A DNA stretch of 64,000 nt from Brasilonema angustatum HA4187-MV1 (GCA_019359695.1 JAHHGV010000032.1:1-64000); one strand, 5' to 3'. Shown: positions 35,196 through 43,938, numbered from the stretch's first letter. Numbers and translations are program-made. Notes: generated by a model not told the origin, from the sequence alone.

Positions 35196-36725
35196 TTATG
35201 AAAGGTCTACCCACACCGACTTAGTGTGTGTGTAATTCTCCATGACTTCGGTTCCAAGTTCACGCCCAAAGCCCGAAGCCTTATAGCCACCAAATGGGAT
35301 TGAGACGTCGAATAAGTTGTAAGTGTTGATCCAGCATGTGCCTGCCTTCATTGCGCGTGCAACTCGGTGCGCTTTCTTAATGTCACGCGTGTGTACGCCG
35401 GAAGCCAGACCAAACTGTGTGCCGTTGGCAAGATTTATAGCTTCTTCTTCGGTGTCAAACGGAGTAACAGCTAGAACAGGTCCAAAAATTTCTTCTTGAA
35501 CAATACGCATATCATAAATCGCATCAGTGAAGATAGTCGGTTCGTAATAGAAGCCCTTGTTGGAATTACCATTGCCATTAGGGTTGAAAGGTCTACCACC
35601 GATGCGTAGCTTTGCACCGTCTTCATGACCGAATTGAACGTACTGGGATATCTTCTCGAACTGCGACTTATCAGCCAGAGGTCCGAAGATCACAGTCGGG
35701 TCTAATGGATCTCCTTTCGACATCTGCTCAACATGACGAACGAGTTGCTCAATAACTTCTTCATAAACTGAACGCTCCACAAGAAGCCGAGAGCCAGCAG
35801 TGCAGATCTCGCCCTTATTGTAGAAGATACCAAAGAAAGCGCTTGTAACGGCTGAGTCCAGATCAGCATCGGCGAAGATCATATTGGCTGATTTGCCGCC
35901 CAGTTCCATGGTAACTTTCTTAAGGGTGTCAGCAGAGTTCTTGATAATGCCAATACCAACATCCGTGGAGCCTGTGAAAGCGATTTTATTGATACCAGGA
36001 TGCTTGACTAGTACATCGCCAATCTTGCTACCCGGTCCGGTAATGAGATTGAAAACACCTTCTGGAATACCAGCTTCGGCGAGCAGTTGGGCAAGTTTAA
36101 TGGCTGTGAGTGGAGTTATTGAGGCAGGTTTATGGATTACGGTGTTTCCAGCAGCCAGCGCTGGTGCAATCTTTGTGCCTGAAAGGATCATCGGAAAGTT
36201 GAAAGGTGTGATCGCCGCGACCACGCCCAAGGGCTCGCGTAACGTATAGGTAAGATTTGGTGTGTGCGTTGGTGGAGGGGACACATGCCGTGCTTTACCC
36301 TCGATTTGTGAAGCTATTCCACCATAGTAGTAGAATAAATCAGCCATTAGGGGCACATCAACTGTGTGGGAAAAAGCAATTGGCTTGCCCATGTCGATAG
36401 TTTCCCGATAAGCCAACTCGTCGCCATGCTTTAAGATTAAATCGCCAACTTTCGTCAAGATCCGTCCGCGCTCATGACCACTCATTTTTGGCCACGGACC
36501 ATCATCAAATGCTTTCCGGGCAGCTTTGATCGCTGCATCAGCATCTACTTCAGTTGCTTGTGCAATCTCAGTAATCGCTTCTTCAGTCGCAGGGTTAATG
36601 GTAGGTTTAGTTCGACCATCCTGCGCGTCGCGCCACTCACCATTTATGAAAAGTTTACCCGGGGCAATTTGCATCTCGTCTGGCGCGATCGCTGTGCCAT
36701 CTGCAAAGGTAATGCTTTGGTACAT
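35196..36725 (-). CDS. Aldehyde dehydrogenase family protein
   Basis: A 509-residue NAD(P)-dependent aldehyde dehydrogenase. The fold markers are all present: PFNFPMILSGTKIAPALAAGNTVIHKPA for cofactor binding, FTGSTDVG, the general base Glu in MELGGKS (about 270), the nucleophile Cys in GEICTAGS (about 305), EEIFGPVLAV and PFGGYKASGFGRELG. It converts aldehydes to carboxylic acids; substrate range is not predictable, but betaine-aldehyde and broad aliphatic/aromatic types share this pattern. The gene is divergent from the DJ-1/decarboxylase operon at 37169, and motif H faces it from the shared 443-base region. The two units are thus likely induced together. Confidence 0.92.
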   Translation of the reverse strand: MYQSITFADGTAIAPDEMQIAPGKLFINGEWRDAQDGRTKPTINPATEEAITEIAQATEVDADAAIKAARKAFDDGPWPKMSGHERGRILTKVGDLILKHGDELAYRETIDMGKPIAFSHTVDVPLMADLFYYYGGIASQIEGKARHVSPPPTHTPNLTYTLREPLGVVAAITPFNFPMILSGTKIAPALAAGNTVIHKPASITPLTAIKLAQLLAEAGIPEGVFNLITGPGSKIGDVLVKHPGINKIAFTGSTDVGIGIIKNSADTLKKVTMELGGKSANMIFADADLDSAVTSAFFGIFYNKGEICTAGSRLLVERSVYEEVIEQLVRHVEQMSKGDPLDPTVIFGPLADKSQFEKISQYVQFGHEDGAKLRIGGRPFNPNGNGNSNKGFYYEPTIFTDAIYDMRIVQEEIFGPVLAVTPFDTEEEAINLANGTQFGLASGVHTRDIKKAHRVARAMKAGTCWINTYNLFDVSIPFGGYKASGFGRELGTEVMENYTHTKSVWVDLS

Positions 36726-36881
36726 ATTGTTCTGCTTACTCTATCAAATGAGTTAGATCTGTTGAAAAGCGCCAGCCACTTAAAGTAAATGTCTTTAGAA
36801 AAAACTTTATTGGCGCTGTAAATGCTACCAAGTATTGCGGGGATCGATAATACTGTAAGCTTAGGAGGCGAAAAACACGGT

Positions 36882-36919
36882 TACAATGGTCTATATTTCG
36901 GTGAAAGTGTACATTCTTT
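36882..36919 (-). promoter_or_regulatory. Copy H of the shared promoter/operator motif (minus strand)
   Basis: On the minus strand: AAAGAATGTACACTTTC, then ATAGACCATTGTA, 17 bases from CTT to ACC. It ends about 157 bases before the aldehyde-dehydrogenase ATG. Confidence 0.6.
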
Positions 36920-36950
36920 CGGTTCTGTAGAACTCAAATTTTGTTATCTA

Positions 36951-36987
36951 AAAAAACAAACCTCTATCGAAGATTAGACCCTTGCAG
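36951..36987 (+). promoter_or_regulatory. Copy E of the shared motif, weaker first half
   Basis: First half AAAAACAAACCTC (CTC instead of CTT), second half GATTAGACCCTTGCA. The 17-base phase to ACC is kept. It is about 80 bases upstream of copy C in the same direction. Confidence 0.45.
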
Positions 36988-37032
36988 CTATATTTTACAT
37001 TTATTAAACTTACATCGCATCCAGTTATCAAA

Positions 37033-37070
37033 ACAATGTAAACTTGCTCCAAAACATTAACCCTTGTAGT
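37033..37070 (+). promoter_or_regulatory. Copy C of the shared promoter/operator motif
   Basis: First half ACAATGTAAACTTGC, second half CATTAACCCTTGTA, 17 bases from CTT to ACC. The first gene of the DJ-1 operon starts about 100 bases downstream. Confidence 0.65.
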
Positions 37071-37168
37071 TGTGTTTTACGCTTTTTAAACTGATGACTA
37101 AAGACTTAACAAAAAGTCACTAGCATTTTTAGTTAAGAATCTATTGCCCCTAAGGATATTTAACCAAT

Positions 37169-37852
37169 ATGATACCTAGATCCCTTGGTGGGAAAAAAAT
37201 TGCCGTTCTCCTCGAAAGTGAGTTCATTCCTGAAGAAATTGAAGCTTATCAAAAGCGCTTCTCGGAACTCAAAGCAACTGTGCATTTAATGTCTAGACTT
37301 TGGGGTAACCAGAGTGTTCGTTTTTTCAGCGATGAAGATACGGGCAATACACCTCAAACTATAGAGGTGAACGTTGATTTTCAGAATGTAGACGTTAACG
37401 ATTATGCCGCTGTGATTATGTCTGCAAACTACACCAGCGTGCGCCTGCGTTATTTTCAGCCGCCACAGGGTGAGCCAATCAGTGCTGAACAAGTTCGCAC
37501 CTCACCGGCAGTGCAGTTTTACGCCAAAGCGATGGCGAATCCCAAAATCGTTAAAGGGGCTCTCTGCCACGGGCTGTGGATACTGACGCCAGTACCCGAG
37601 TTGCTCAAAGGGCGACGAGTTATTTGCCACGAGGTAGTACTTGCAGATATCCTCAATGCTGGCGCAATTTACGAACCCTCGTCCTCTGGTGTTGTGGTAG
37701 ACAGCGACCTTATTACCGGTCGCTCAAAACACGAAGTTGAACCATTCATTGATGCCATTACTGAACAAATCCAACAAATATCTCTTGGCACCAATCGCTT
37801 TTCAAGCAAAAGACCTCCCACCTCTGTCTCAAGAGTAAGAGCCGCAAGCTAA
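37169..37852 (+). CDS. DJ-1/PfpI superfamily protein, 227 aa
   Basis: The fold of the DJ-1/PfpI class is visible. There is an N-terminal strand and acidic site (IAVLLESEFIPEEIE), a central beta-strand VIMSANYTS and the nucleophile elbow ALCHGLWIL with Cys133 followed by His134. The closing GVVVDSDLITGRSKHEVEPF matches the LITSRGPG-type segment of the family. Members act as glyoxalases/deglycases, chaperones or amidases; which one cannot be told. The basic Ser/Arg-rich tail (RFSSKRPPTSVSRVRAAS) is extra. It is first in a co-directional run with a second DJ-1-type protein, a ThDP enzyme and SnoaL-like proteins, behind motifs C and E. Confidence 0.82.
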   Translation: MIPRSLGGKKIAVLLESEFIPEEIEAYQKRFSELKATVHLMSRLWGNQSVRFFSDEDTGNTPQTIEVNVDFQNVDVNDYAAVIMSANYTSVRLRYFQPPQGEPISAEQVRTSPAVQFYAKAMANPKIVKGALCHGLWILTPVPELLKGRRVICHEVVLADILNAGAIYEPSSSGVVVDSDLITGRSKHEVEPFIDAITEQIQQISLGTNRFSSKRPPTSVSRVRAAS

Positions 37853-37889
37853 TTACCTCAAAATAAATTGATAACTAGGAGAGTGTCAG

Positions 37890-38717
37890 ATGAAAAAGAT
37901 TTTGACAATTTTATCGGAGTATGGCTACTGGGGTGAAGAACTGATTGGCCCCTTGGAAACCTTTGATGCTGCTGGATATCAGGTTGATTTTGCAACTCCA
38001 ACGGGAAAAAGACCAGTAGCGCTCCCTCCCAGCATGGATGCTACTTTTGTCGATCCACCTTTGGGTCGGGTAGTGGTATCAGAGGAGATGGTGGAAAAGG
38101 TTAAGCAGCTAGAAGATCCTAAAAATCCACGGCTAGACAACCCAATCATTCTCTCAGAATGGTTACCAGATCGACCTTACTGGAGTGCTGAGAAATTTCT
38201 TCGGGAAATGGAAGCCTACAACAATGCCGTGGACGCAATACAGAAGGACGTGGAACAATACGACGCGCTTCTGATAGTCGGCGGTAGTGGTCCGATTGTT
38301 GATTTAGCGAATAACCATCGGGTTCACGACCTCATCCTCACCTTTTACAAGTTGGGTAAGCCGATTGGCGCAGAATGCTACGGAGTGACTTGTCTTGCTT
38401 TTGCTCGCGACCTTGCAGACCGCAAGAGTATTATTTGGGGTAAGCATGTCACAGGTCATTGCAAGGAATATGATTATAAAGATGGAACCGGATTTGTCGG
38501 ATCTGACATTAATATGGGTCCACCTCCCTATCCCTTGGAGTATATCCTGCGTGATGCAACAGGTCCAGATGGGGGATATCATGGTAATTTTGGTAGAGAA
38601 ATCTCCGTAATTGTTGACTATCCGTTTGTCACGGGTCGGTCTACCGCAGACTCTTATACAACTGGTCAAAAGTTAGTGGAAGTGTTGGAAAAAGGACTTA
38701 AGCGGTACGGGTGGTAA
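37890..38717 (+). CDS. Class I glutamine-amidotransferase-like / Hsp31-type DJ-1 protein, 275 aa
   Basis: A second, longer DJ-1-superfamily member. ILTILSEYGYWGEELIGPLETFDAAGYQVDFATP is the typical N-terminus of the Hsp31/glyoxalase-III branch. Cys163 sits in the nucleophile elbow GAECYGVTCLA, and GREISVIVDYPFVTGRSTADS is the C-terminal strand-turn. A long insertion (about 60-115) resembles the cap region of Hsp31 proteins. A role in removing methylglyoxal or other reactive carbonyls is plausible and fits the neighbouring aldehyde dehydrogenase and VOC protein. It follows the first DJ-1 gene by 37 bases. Confidence 0.82.
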   Translation: MKKILTILSEYGYWGEELIGPLETFDAAGYQVDFATPTGKRPVALPPSMDATFVDPPLGRVVVSEEMVEKVKQLEDPKNPRLDNPIILSEWLPDRPYWSAEKFLREMEAYNNAVDAIQKDVEQYDALLIVGGSGPIVDLANNHRVHDLILTFYKLGKPIGAECYGVTCLAFARDLADRKSIIWGKHVTGHCKEYDYKDGTGFVGSDINMGPPPYPLEYILRDATGPDGGYHGNFGREISVIVDYPFVTGRSTADSYTTGQKLVEVLEKGLKRYGW

Positions 38718-38852
38718 ACCTGACCAAATTGACCATTGGCGAAAGTAGCAACAATTATGAGCGCCAATGCAATTAGAATTTAACGAATCGAACTTTGACA
38801 CAAATTTGTAAGTGCCGTAAGAAAACGGATTAAGCTCAAGGAAGCGGAAGTT

Positions 38853-40562
38853 ATGGCTAATAGAAATGGCCGCTTTGCAATTATCGAACAACTTCTCGCA
38901 GATGGTATACGCTATATGTTTGGTAACCCTGGCACAGTAGAGCAGGGGTTTCTAGATGCGTTGAAGGACTACTATCCAGAATTTCAATATATCTTCGCAC
39001 TGCAAGAAACAATAGCGGTGGGTGCAGCCGATGGCTATGCCCGCGCAACCAAGAAGCCCACCATCGTACAACTACACAGCGGAGTTGGTTTGGGGAACGG
39101 CATTGGGATGATTTACCAAGCTATGCGCGGTCATGCGCCTTTGGTAGTGCTCGTTGGCGAGGCTGGCATCCAATACGATGGTATGGACGCCCAAATGGCT
39201 GCCGACCTTGTGAGTATGGCAAAGCCAGTCACCAAATGGGCAACCCGAGTCGTTCATCCCTCTTCTTTGTTACGCATACTGCGTCGAGCCATCAAGATAG
39301 CTGCCACGCCGCCGATGGGACCGGTGTTTGTTAGCTTGCCGATGGATATTCTCGATGCTCTTAACGACGAAGAGGTCATTCCGACTTCTTTTGTGGTGAC
39401 ACAGGTTGCCCCTGAACCTGACCAACTTGCAAAAGCTGCTACTTTGCTAGCTGGTGCTCAGCAACCGCTGATCGTTATGGGGGATGGTGTGGCTTTTTCC
39501 GATGCACAGGCTGAATTGACCCGTGTGGCTGAACTCATAGGTTCACAGGTCTGGGGAGCAGACTCATCTGAACCGAATATGAGCGCAACTCATCCTCTCT
39601 TCGGAGGGCTGCTGGGTCACATGTTTGGGGAGCAAAGCCGTCGCATCACGACGCAGGCAGACGTGGTTTTAATTACTGGAACCTACCTTTTACCCGAGGT
39701 ATTCCCTGCCCTGTCGGGCATTTTTGCCCCGGATGCGAAAGTGATTCACATAGATCTAAATACCTATGAAATCGCGAAGAACTTTCCAGTCGATATCGCA
39801 CTGCTCGGGGATCCGAAAACCACACTTGCCAAGCTAAGCGACGCACTTGAAGCAACCATAACGCCTGAACAGAAGAAAGTCGCTTCTGAAAGAGCTGCCC
39901 TGATAGCTGAGGGCAAGAAACGGGAATTGGCTGCTCAACATGAGGCTGACAAAGCAGTTCGTGACTCAGTACCTCTGCATATGACTCGTTTTGCAGAAGA
40001 ACTAGCTGCTTATCTGCCACCTGATGCCATCATTTTCGATGAAGCTATTACCAATTCTCCTGAACTATGTCGCTACATACCACCAACCACGGTAGGACAG
40101 TATTTCCAGACACGAGGTGGTTCCTTAGGTGTTGGGATTCCCGGCGCAATTGGTATTAAACTGGCCAATGCAGACAAAACCGTGGTCGGGTTTACGGGGG
40201 ATGGTGGCAGCATGTACACCATCCAGGCGCTGTGGACCGCTGCACACCACAATATCGATGCCAAATTCGTCATCTGCAATAATCATAGCTATCAAATACT
40301 GAAGCTCAACATTTTGCAGTATTGGCGTGAGCAGCAGATACCGGAACACGCCTTTCCATCTTCTTTCAACATATGTGACCCAGACATTAATTTCACTGAG
40401 TTAGCAGGAGCATTAGGAGTTCAGGCGATTCGGGTAGAGAAGCCAGACCAAATTGGTCCAGCCATCCAAAAAGCATTAGCTCACGATGGTCCTTTCTTGA
40501 TTGATTTGGTGATTACAAACGAAATTCAAGGTCACAAGATTGGCGTTAAGTGTGGTCAGTAA
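38853..40562 (+). CDS. Thiamin-diphosphate-dependent 2-oxoacid decarboxylase (benzoylformate-decarboxylase-like)
   Basis: A 569-residue ThDP enzyme with three domains. The N-terminal domain has the cofactor-activating Glu52 in ALQETIAVGAADGYA and His75 in LHSGVGLGNGIGM, at the place of the catalytic His of benzoylformate decarboxylase. GNPGTVEQGFLDAL resembles the opening of that enzyme. The C-terminal ThDP motif reads GDGGSMYTIQALWTAAHHNIDAKFVICNN. Acetolactate-synthase and oxalyl-CoA-type enzymes share the fold, so a 2-oxoacid decarboxylase is the best general call. Its aldehyde product could feed the divergent aldehyde dehydrogenase. It is third in the DJ-1 operon, and a SnoaL-like gene follows after 38 bases. 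Confidence 0.87.
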   Translation: MANRNGRFAIIEQLLADGIRYMFGNPGTVEQGFLDALKDYYPEFQYIFALQETIAVGAADGYARATKKPTIVQLHSGVGLGNGIGMIYQAMRGHAPLVVLVGEAGIQYDGMDAQMAADLVSMAKPVTKWATRVVHPSSLLRILRRAIKIAATPPMGPVFVSLPMDILDALNDEEVIPTSFVVTQVAPEPDQLAKAATLLAGAQQPLIVMGDGVAFSDAQAELTRVAELIGSQVWGADSSEPNMSATHPLFGGLLGHMFGEQSRRITTQADVVLITGTYLLPEVFPALSGIFAPDAKVIHIDLNTYEIAKNFPVDIALLGDPKTTLAKLSDALEATITPEQKKVASERAALIAEGKKRELAAQHEADKAVRDSVPLHMTRFAEELAAYLPPDAIIFDEAITNSPELCRYIPPTTVGQYFQTRGGSLGVGIPGAIGIKLANADKTVVGFTGDGGSMYTIQALWTAAHHNIDAKFVICNNHSYQILKLNILQYWREQQIPEHAFPSSFNICDPDINFTELAGALGVQAIRVEKPDQIGPAIQKALAHDGPFLIDLVITNEIQGHKIGVKCGQ

Positions 40563-40600
40563 TTAACAAAAAAGTTCACTAATTAAAAGAGAGAAAAACG

Positions 40601-41050
40601 ATGACAGTAACTAATTTAAAGTCTCTGACTGAGAGTGAAGTACAACAACTAGCAAAAGACTGGTATTTGAAACTAGACGTTCACGCTCCGCTTGAGGATT
40701 ATGTTCCCTTCCTTGCTGAAGAAGGTTTAGAAATGCGCTTTCCGGAGGTTACGGTACGTGGTTTTGATGGATTCAAAGGTTGGTACGAGCGCGTTATCGG
40801 TATTTTCTTTGATGAAGTGCATACCTTAAAGCAAGTTAAAGTTACGCCTTCCGGAGATAAGGTAGATGTTAAGGTAGTCGTCAAATGGGAAGCTAGCGTG
40901 TGGAAGGCACCAGCAGCCAAAAGTGAACGGATTATTTCAGATGCTTATCAAACTTGGATAGTCAAGCGATCGCCCAACACAGGAAAGCCAGTGATTGAGA
41001 CATACATAGTTGATTCACTTGATTATTATGAAGGATCTGCTCAGCTTTAA
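40601..41050 (+). CDS. SnoaL/NTF2-like protein, 149 aa
   Basis: A single cone-shaped NTF2-like domain: helices (SLTESEVQQLAKDWYLKLDVHAPLEDYVPFL), motif GLEMRFPEVTVRGFDGFKGWYERVIGIFFDEVH, strands KVTPSGDKVDVKVVVKWEASVWKAP and the last strands IVKRSPNTGKPVIETYIVDSLDYY. No signal peptide. Such proteins bind or transform small molecules; the pocket residues do not point to a known subfamily. It is 38 bases behind the decarboxylase and so probably acts on or beside its substrate or product. Confidence 0.75.
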   Translation: MTVTNLKSLTESEVQQLAKDWYLKLDVHAPLEDYVPFLAEEGLEMRFPEVTVRGFDGFKGWYERVIGIFFDEVHTLKQVKVTPSGDKVDVKVVVKWEASVWKAPAAKSERIISDAYQTWIVKRSPNTGKPVIETYIVDSLDYYEGSAQL

Positions 41051-41215
41051 AATTGCAGACATCTCATAGAGAAAGAAGTTTTGGAGCGCACATGACCACT
41101 ACAAAGAGATACAAATGATTAAGCAAAAGTGGTCTGTGCATTTCTAAACTTTGCTCGCTTAGTAAGACCTTAGTTACGACAAATATTCAACTTGACTCTT
41201 AATGGAGATATAAAA

Positions 41216-41587
41216 GTGACAACTTCAACAGCCTCACCAGGACGCCTATTTTTTGACAAACATATAGAGACAATTTCTGCTGGAAAAATCGATGAAATGG
41301 TAGACAGAGATTATGCAGAAGATGCTGTCTTAATAACCTTTTTCAATGGCTTTGCCGATACACCACCACCTATCACAATCGAAGGTCGTGAAAATATTAA
41401 AAAATTCTTTCACGACTACCTGAGAACAATTGATTTTATTGATATTAAGTCTCTCGATTTTACTGAAGCTGAAAATGCTATTTTTTTCCAAGCAAAATTC
41501 AACTGCAAGCTTGGTCAAGTATCAGTTGGCGATGCTTGGACTATGCGTGATGGTCAAATAGCTTATCACTTTGGTTTTTGGAATTAG
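41216..41587 (+). CDS. SnoaL/NTF2-like protein, 123 aa
   Basis: One NTF2-like domain: GRLFFDKHIETISAGKIDEMVDRDYAEDAVLITFF, then GRENIKKFFHDYLRTIDFIDIKSLDFTEAENAIFFQAKF and GDAWTMRDGQIAYHFGFWN. The latter WTMRDGKI..H ending is typical of the family. I choose the GTG at 41216, which follows GGAG by 9 bases. A TTG at 41192 would overlap that ribosome-binding site. A weak match to the shared regulatory motif (AAACTTTGCTC then GACCTTAG, 18-base phase) lies at 41149-41176. Confidence 0.72.
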   Translation: MTTSTASPGRLFFDKHIETISAGKIDEMVDRDYAEDAVLITFFNGFADTPPPITIEGRENIKKFFHDYLRTIDFIDIKSLDFTEAENAIFFQAKFNCKLGQVSVGDAWTMRDGQIAYHFGFWN

Positions 41588-41905
41588 TAGAATAACACTA
41601 ATTAATGGCGAGTGGGGACTAAGCACGTAAACGTACTCAAAACAGCATTATTTGAGTGCGACTAAGTAAGTCGGTGTAATAAAACCAAACTGTGTGAATA
41701 AAAGTAAATAAGGCTCAAACTCTTTCTCTCCCTGCTCCCTGCTCCCTGCTCCCTGCTTTATTCCAAGAAGAATTATTTACGCCGACCTACTTATATCGGC
41801 TTGCCCAAGCCTAGATAGCGCTAACTAAAAACAAGCTATCTTTACCATCCTGTACTCGCTCACTACAATTTTCTTCAGTCTTAAAACCCTCCGTAAAGGA
41901 TTACT
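41588..41905. other. Gap holding a MITE
   Basis: No gene. Nearly half is the MITE at 41663-41793; the rest is the upstream region of the duplicated SnoaL gene. Confidence 0.5.
41663..41793. mobile_element. MITE with TAAGTARGTCGGYGTAA ends
   Basis: TAAGTAAGTCGGTGTAATAAA at the left and TTATTTACGCCGACCTACTTA at the right are inverted copies with few mismatches, bounding 131 bases. The interior contains the heptamer CCCTGCT repeated four times. No coding capacity. Confidence 0.7.
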
Positions 41906-42727
41906 ATGAGTACACCCATAGAACAACTGCTTGTATCTCCAATGAGCAAGCTCTATAAAGAGCATATTGGTTTCATCAAAGCGAAGAATGTCGAAGGTCT
42001 CCTCAATCAGTATGCCGAAGATCTCCTGCTTATTAGTACTCTCACTGAAGATCGCAAGCCGCTTTATATACGTGGACGGCAAGCGCTCAAAGAATTCTTT
42101 GAAAGCCGCATCTTCAGTTTAGAAGATATTGAAACCAACCTTAACCAGTGGGCTGAGACCGACAACACACTTATGATGGTGGAGGAGATCAAAACCACAA
42201 GCAAAACCGGTGAAGTTGGCAATGTCGAGTTCTACGATAACTGGTTTTTGCAAAATGGAAAAATCTCCATCCACTTTGCTGGCGTGGTTCGGTATCCAGA
42301 TGGAACCTATGCAAATGCAGGGGCGGTAAAAGCAGAAGTACCCACATCCCCAATGGGGAAGCTTTATAAAGAGCATATCGGCTTTATCAAAGCGAAGAAT
42401 CTTGACGGTCTCCTCAACCAATATGCTGAAGATATCCTGCTCATTAGTACTCTAACCGAAAATCGCAAGCCGCTTTATATACGTGGACGACAAGCGCTCA
42501 AAGAGTTCTTTGAAAGTCGTATCTTCAGTCTAGAAGATTTTGAGGTCAAGCTTGATCAATGGGCTGAAACCGAAAACACGCTCATGATGGTAGAAAGTCT
42601 CAAAACCAAAAGCGTTAATGGTGATGTTGGTGAAGTCAGTTTCTACGATAACTGGGTGCTGCGCGATGGAAAAATCGCCGTTCATTTCGCTGGTGTCGTT
42701 CAATACCCTGATGGCTCATACGCATAA
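41906..42727 (+). CDS. Tandem double SnoaL/NTF2-like protein, 273 aa
   Basis: Two nearly identical NTF2-like domains in one chain. Unit 1 begins PMSKLYKEHIGFIKAKN and unit 2 PMGKLYKEHIGFIKAKN, 137 residues (411 bases) apart. Both share LLNQYAEDxLLISTLTE, RKPLYIRGRQALKEFFESRIFSLED, QWAETxNTLMMVE and the ending HFAGVVxYPDGxYA. NTF2-like proteins are often dimers, so the fusion probably makes an internal pseudo-dimer. High similarity at base level points to a fairly recent intragenic duplication. Ligand unknown. It precedes the VOC gene by 38 bases. Confidence 0.82.
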   Translation: MSTPIEQLLVSPMSKLYKEHIGFIKAKNVEGLLNQYAEDLLLISTLTEDRKPLYIRGRQALKEFFESRIFSLEDIETNLNQWAETDNTLMMVEEIKTTSKTGEVGNVEFYDNWFLQNGKISIHFAGVVRYPDGTYANAGAVKAEVPTSPMGKLYKEHIGFIKAKNLDGLLNQYAEDILLISTLTENRKPLYIRGRQALKEFFESRIFSLEDFEVKLDQWAETENTLMMVESLKTKSVNGDVGEVSFYDNWVLRDGKIAVHFAGVVQYPDGSYA

Positions 42728-42765
42728 CTAAGTTCACTGATTTTGTGACAGGAAGGAGCGAAGTA

Positions 42766-43203
42766 ATGGCTTTGCTAAAAGTTTCTCAGATGGCAATGAG
42801 TTGCAAAGATCCGATTGCAACTGAAAAGTTCTACACGAAATATTTCGGCTTTAAGCGATCGCGAGTTGCACCAATCGGCAATAATGAGCAGATTGTCTTT
42901 ATTAAGTTAGGGGATATGTACCTTGAACTCTTCCAAGCGAAGGGAGAAACTCCTGTCCCTCCAACTGATAAAGATGGACCAACTTATCCAGCTTGGCGGC
43001 ATTTTGGTTTCCAAGTCGATGATGTCGATGCCAAACTGGCTGAAATGGGCAAAGATGCAAAAATTACCCTAGGCCCACTCAATTTTGATACCTTTATTCC
43101 AGGGTGGCGCACAGTTTGGGTATCCGATCCAGATGGCAATATCGTTGAGATAAGCCAGGGATATGTCGATCAGGATAATCCACCCCTTTTGGAGGCAAGT
43201 TAA
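42766..43203 (+). CDS. Glyoxalase/bleomycin-resistance (VOC) family protein
   Basis: A 145-residue vicinal-oxygen-chelate protein with the paired beta-alpha-beta-beta-beta modules. Visible are VSQMAMSCKDPIATEKFYTKYFGFK, the metal-ligand type strand DMYLELF, RHFGFQVDDVDAKLAEM and WVSDPDGNIVEISQ. The Glu of YLELF, the His of RHFGF and the Glu of VEIS are in ligand positions, but the first ligand position (usually His) is taken by MAMSC. Metal binding may be altered. I choose the ATG at 42766 behind AGGAAGGAG rather than a GTG 21 bases upstream. It is the last gene of the accessory run and could act on a reactive carbonyl. Confidence 0.82.
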   Translation: MALLKVSQMAMSCKDPIATEKFYTKYFGFKRSRVAPIGNNEQIVFIKLGDMYLELFQAKGETPVPPTDKDGPTYPAWRHFGFQVDDVDAKLAEMGKDAKITLGPLNFDTFIPGWRTVWVSDPDGNIVEISQGYVDQDNPPLLEAS

Positions 43204-43938
43204 CTAAGCGGGAAAACCTTCGGGTAATGTTCGCCACTTACATCCCTGACATAGAACATACAGCGGTTTTCTGTAAGGTGGGCATTGCTCATTAATATCT
43301 CAAATGTCTATCACATCGGCTTTTCTAAGCAATGCCCAACGCCAGATGCTACCCTACGGGAAGCCCTCCGGGTTCGGGGGTTCGCAATCGACGCTCACCG
43401 CCAAGACTGCGACCCCCTCACCGCCTTCGGCGTCTACAAGCCGGGAAACCCGTCCAACGCACTGGCTCCCCTACGATTTGTGGTCTATTCATATGAAAAC
43501 TGCTGTAAAGAATGGCGTAAATAACAGCATACATGCATACTTTACGAAGACGACCAGCAATTTTTGCCTTTGTAAACAGCTGTGCAATCAATTCCCACTG
43601 TTCCCATGTCTAATTACTAGTACAGTACCAATACGATTCAGTTAAGCATTTTTTTCTTCTCTGTGTGTCACACCAGGTGCTACGGCTGACGCCACGCCTT
43701 ACGGTGAGACCAGCGCTGCGGGAGGGTTTCCAACGCCAGATACCTAGGTCGGGAGACCCTCCTACAGTACTGGCTCCCCAACGCAGTGCTCCCCAAGACC
43801 GCACTGCGTCCTAATGACTAATGACTAATGACTGCCAAAACTAGTTAACTTTATTTGTACCGATCTACTTAGAGCCTTGCTTCAGTAGAACGAGTTGATA
43901 AATAATTTTTGTGGTTCAACTTTGAAAAAAAGAATGTG
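43204..43938. other. Repeat-rich intergenic region
   Basis: No gene. Two GC-rich repeat blocks (about 43340-43460 and 43680-43805) and a tandem heptamer run TAATGAC (near 43813). Short open frames across them are not genes. Confidence 0.55.
43376..43424 (+). repeat. 49-base dispersed repeat, intact copy
   Basis: The block starts GGGGGTTCGCAATCGACGCT and ends GACCCCCTCACCGC. I find it base for base, inverted, at 32343-32391, and split by an insertion at 11118-11137 and 11218-11240. Confidence 0.8.

Larger units (their letters stand above)
36726..37168. other. Divergent control region with three copies of the shared motif
   Basis: No gene. It carries motif H (minus, toward the aldehyde dehydrogenase) and motifs E and C (plus, toward the DJ-1 operon). 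This is the densest cluster of the motif in the window. Confidence 0.6.

Noticed and set aside
41141-41176. Possible further copy of the shared motif before the SnoaL gene at 41216
   Set aside because: AAACTTTGC and GACCTTAG keep an 18-base phase, but the AATG part and TTG part are missing; too weak to count.
43285-43804. Several short open frames after the VOC gene
   Set aside because: All lie in GC-rich dispersed repeats; conceptual proteins are repeat translations.
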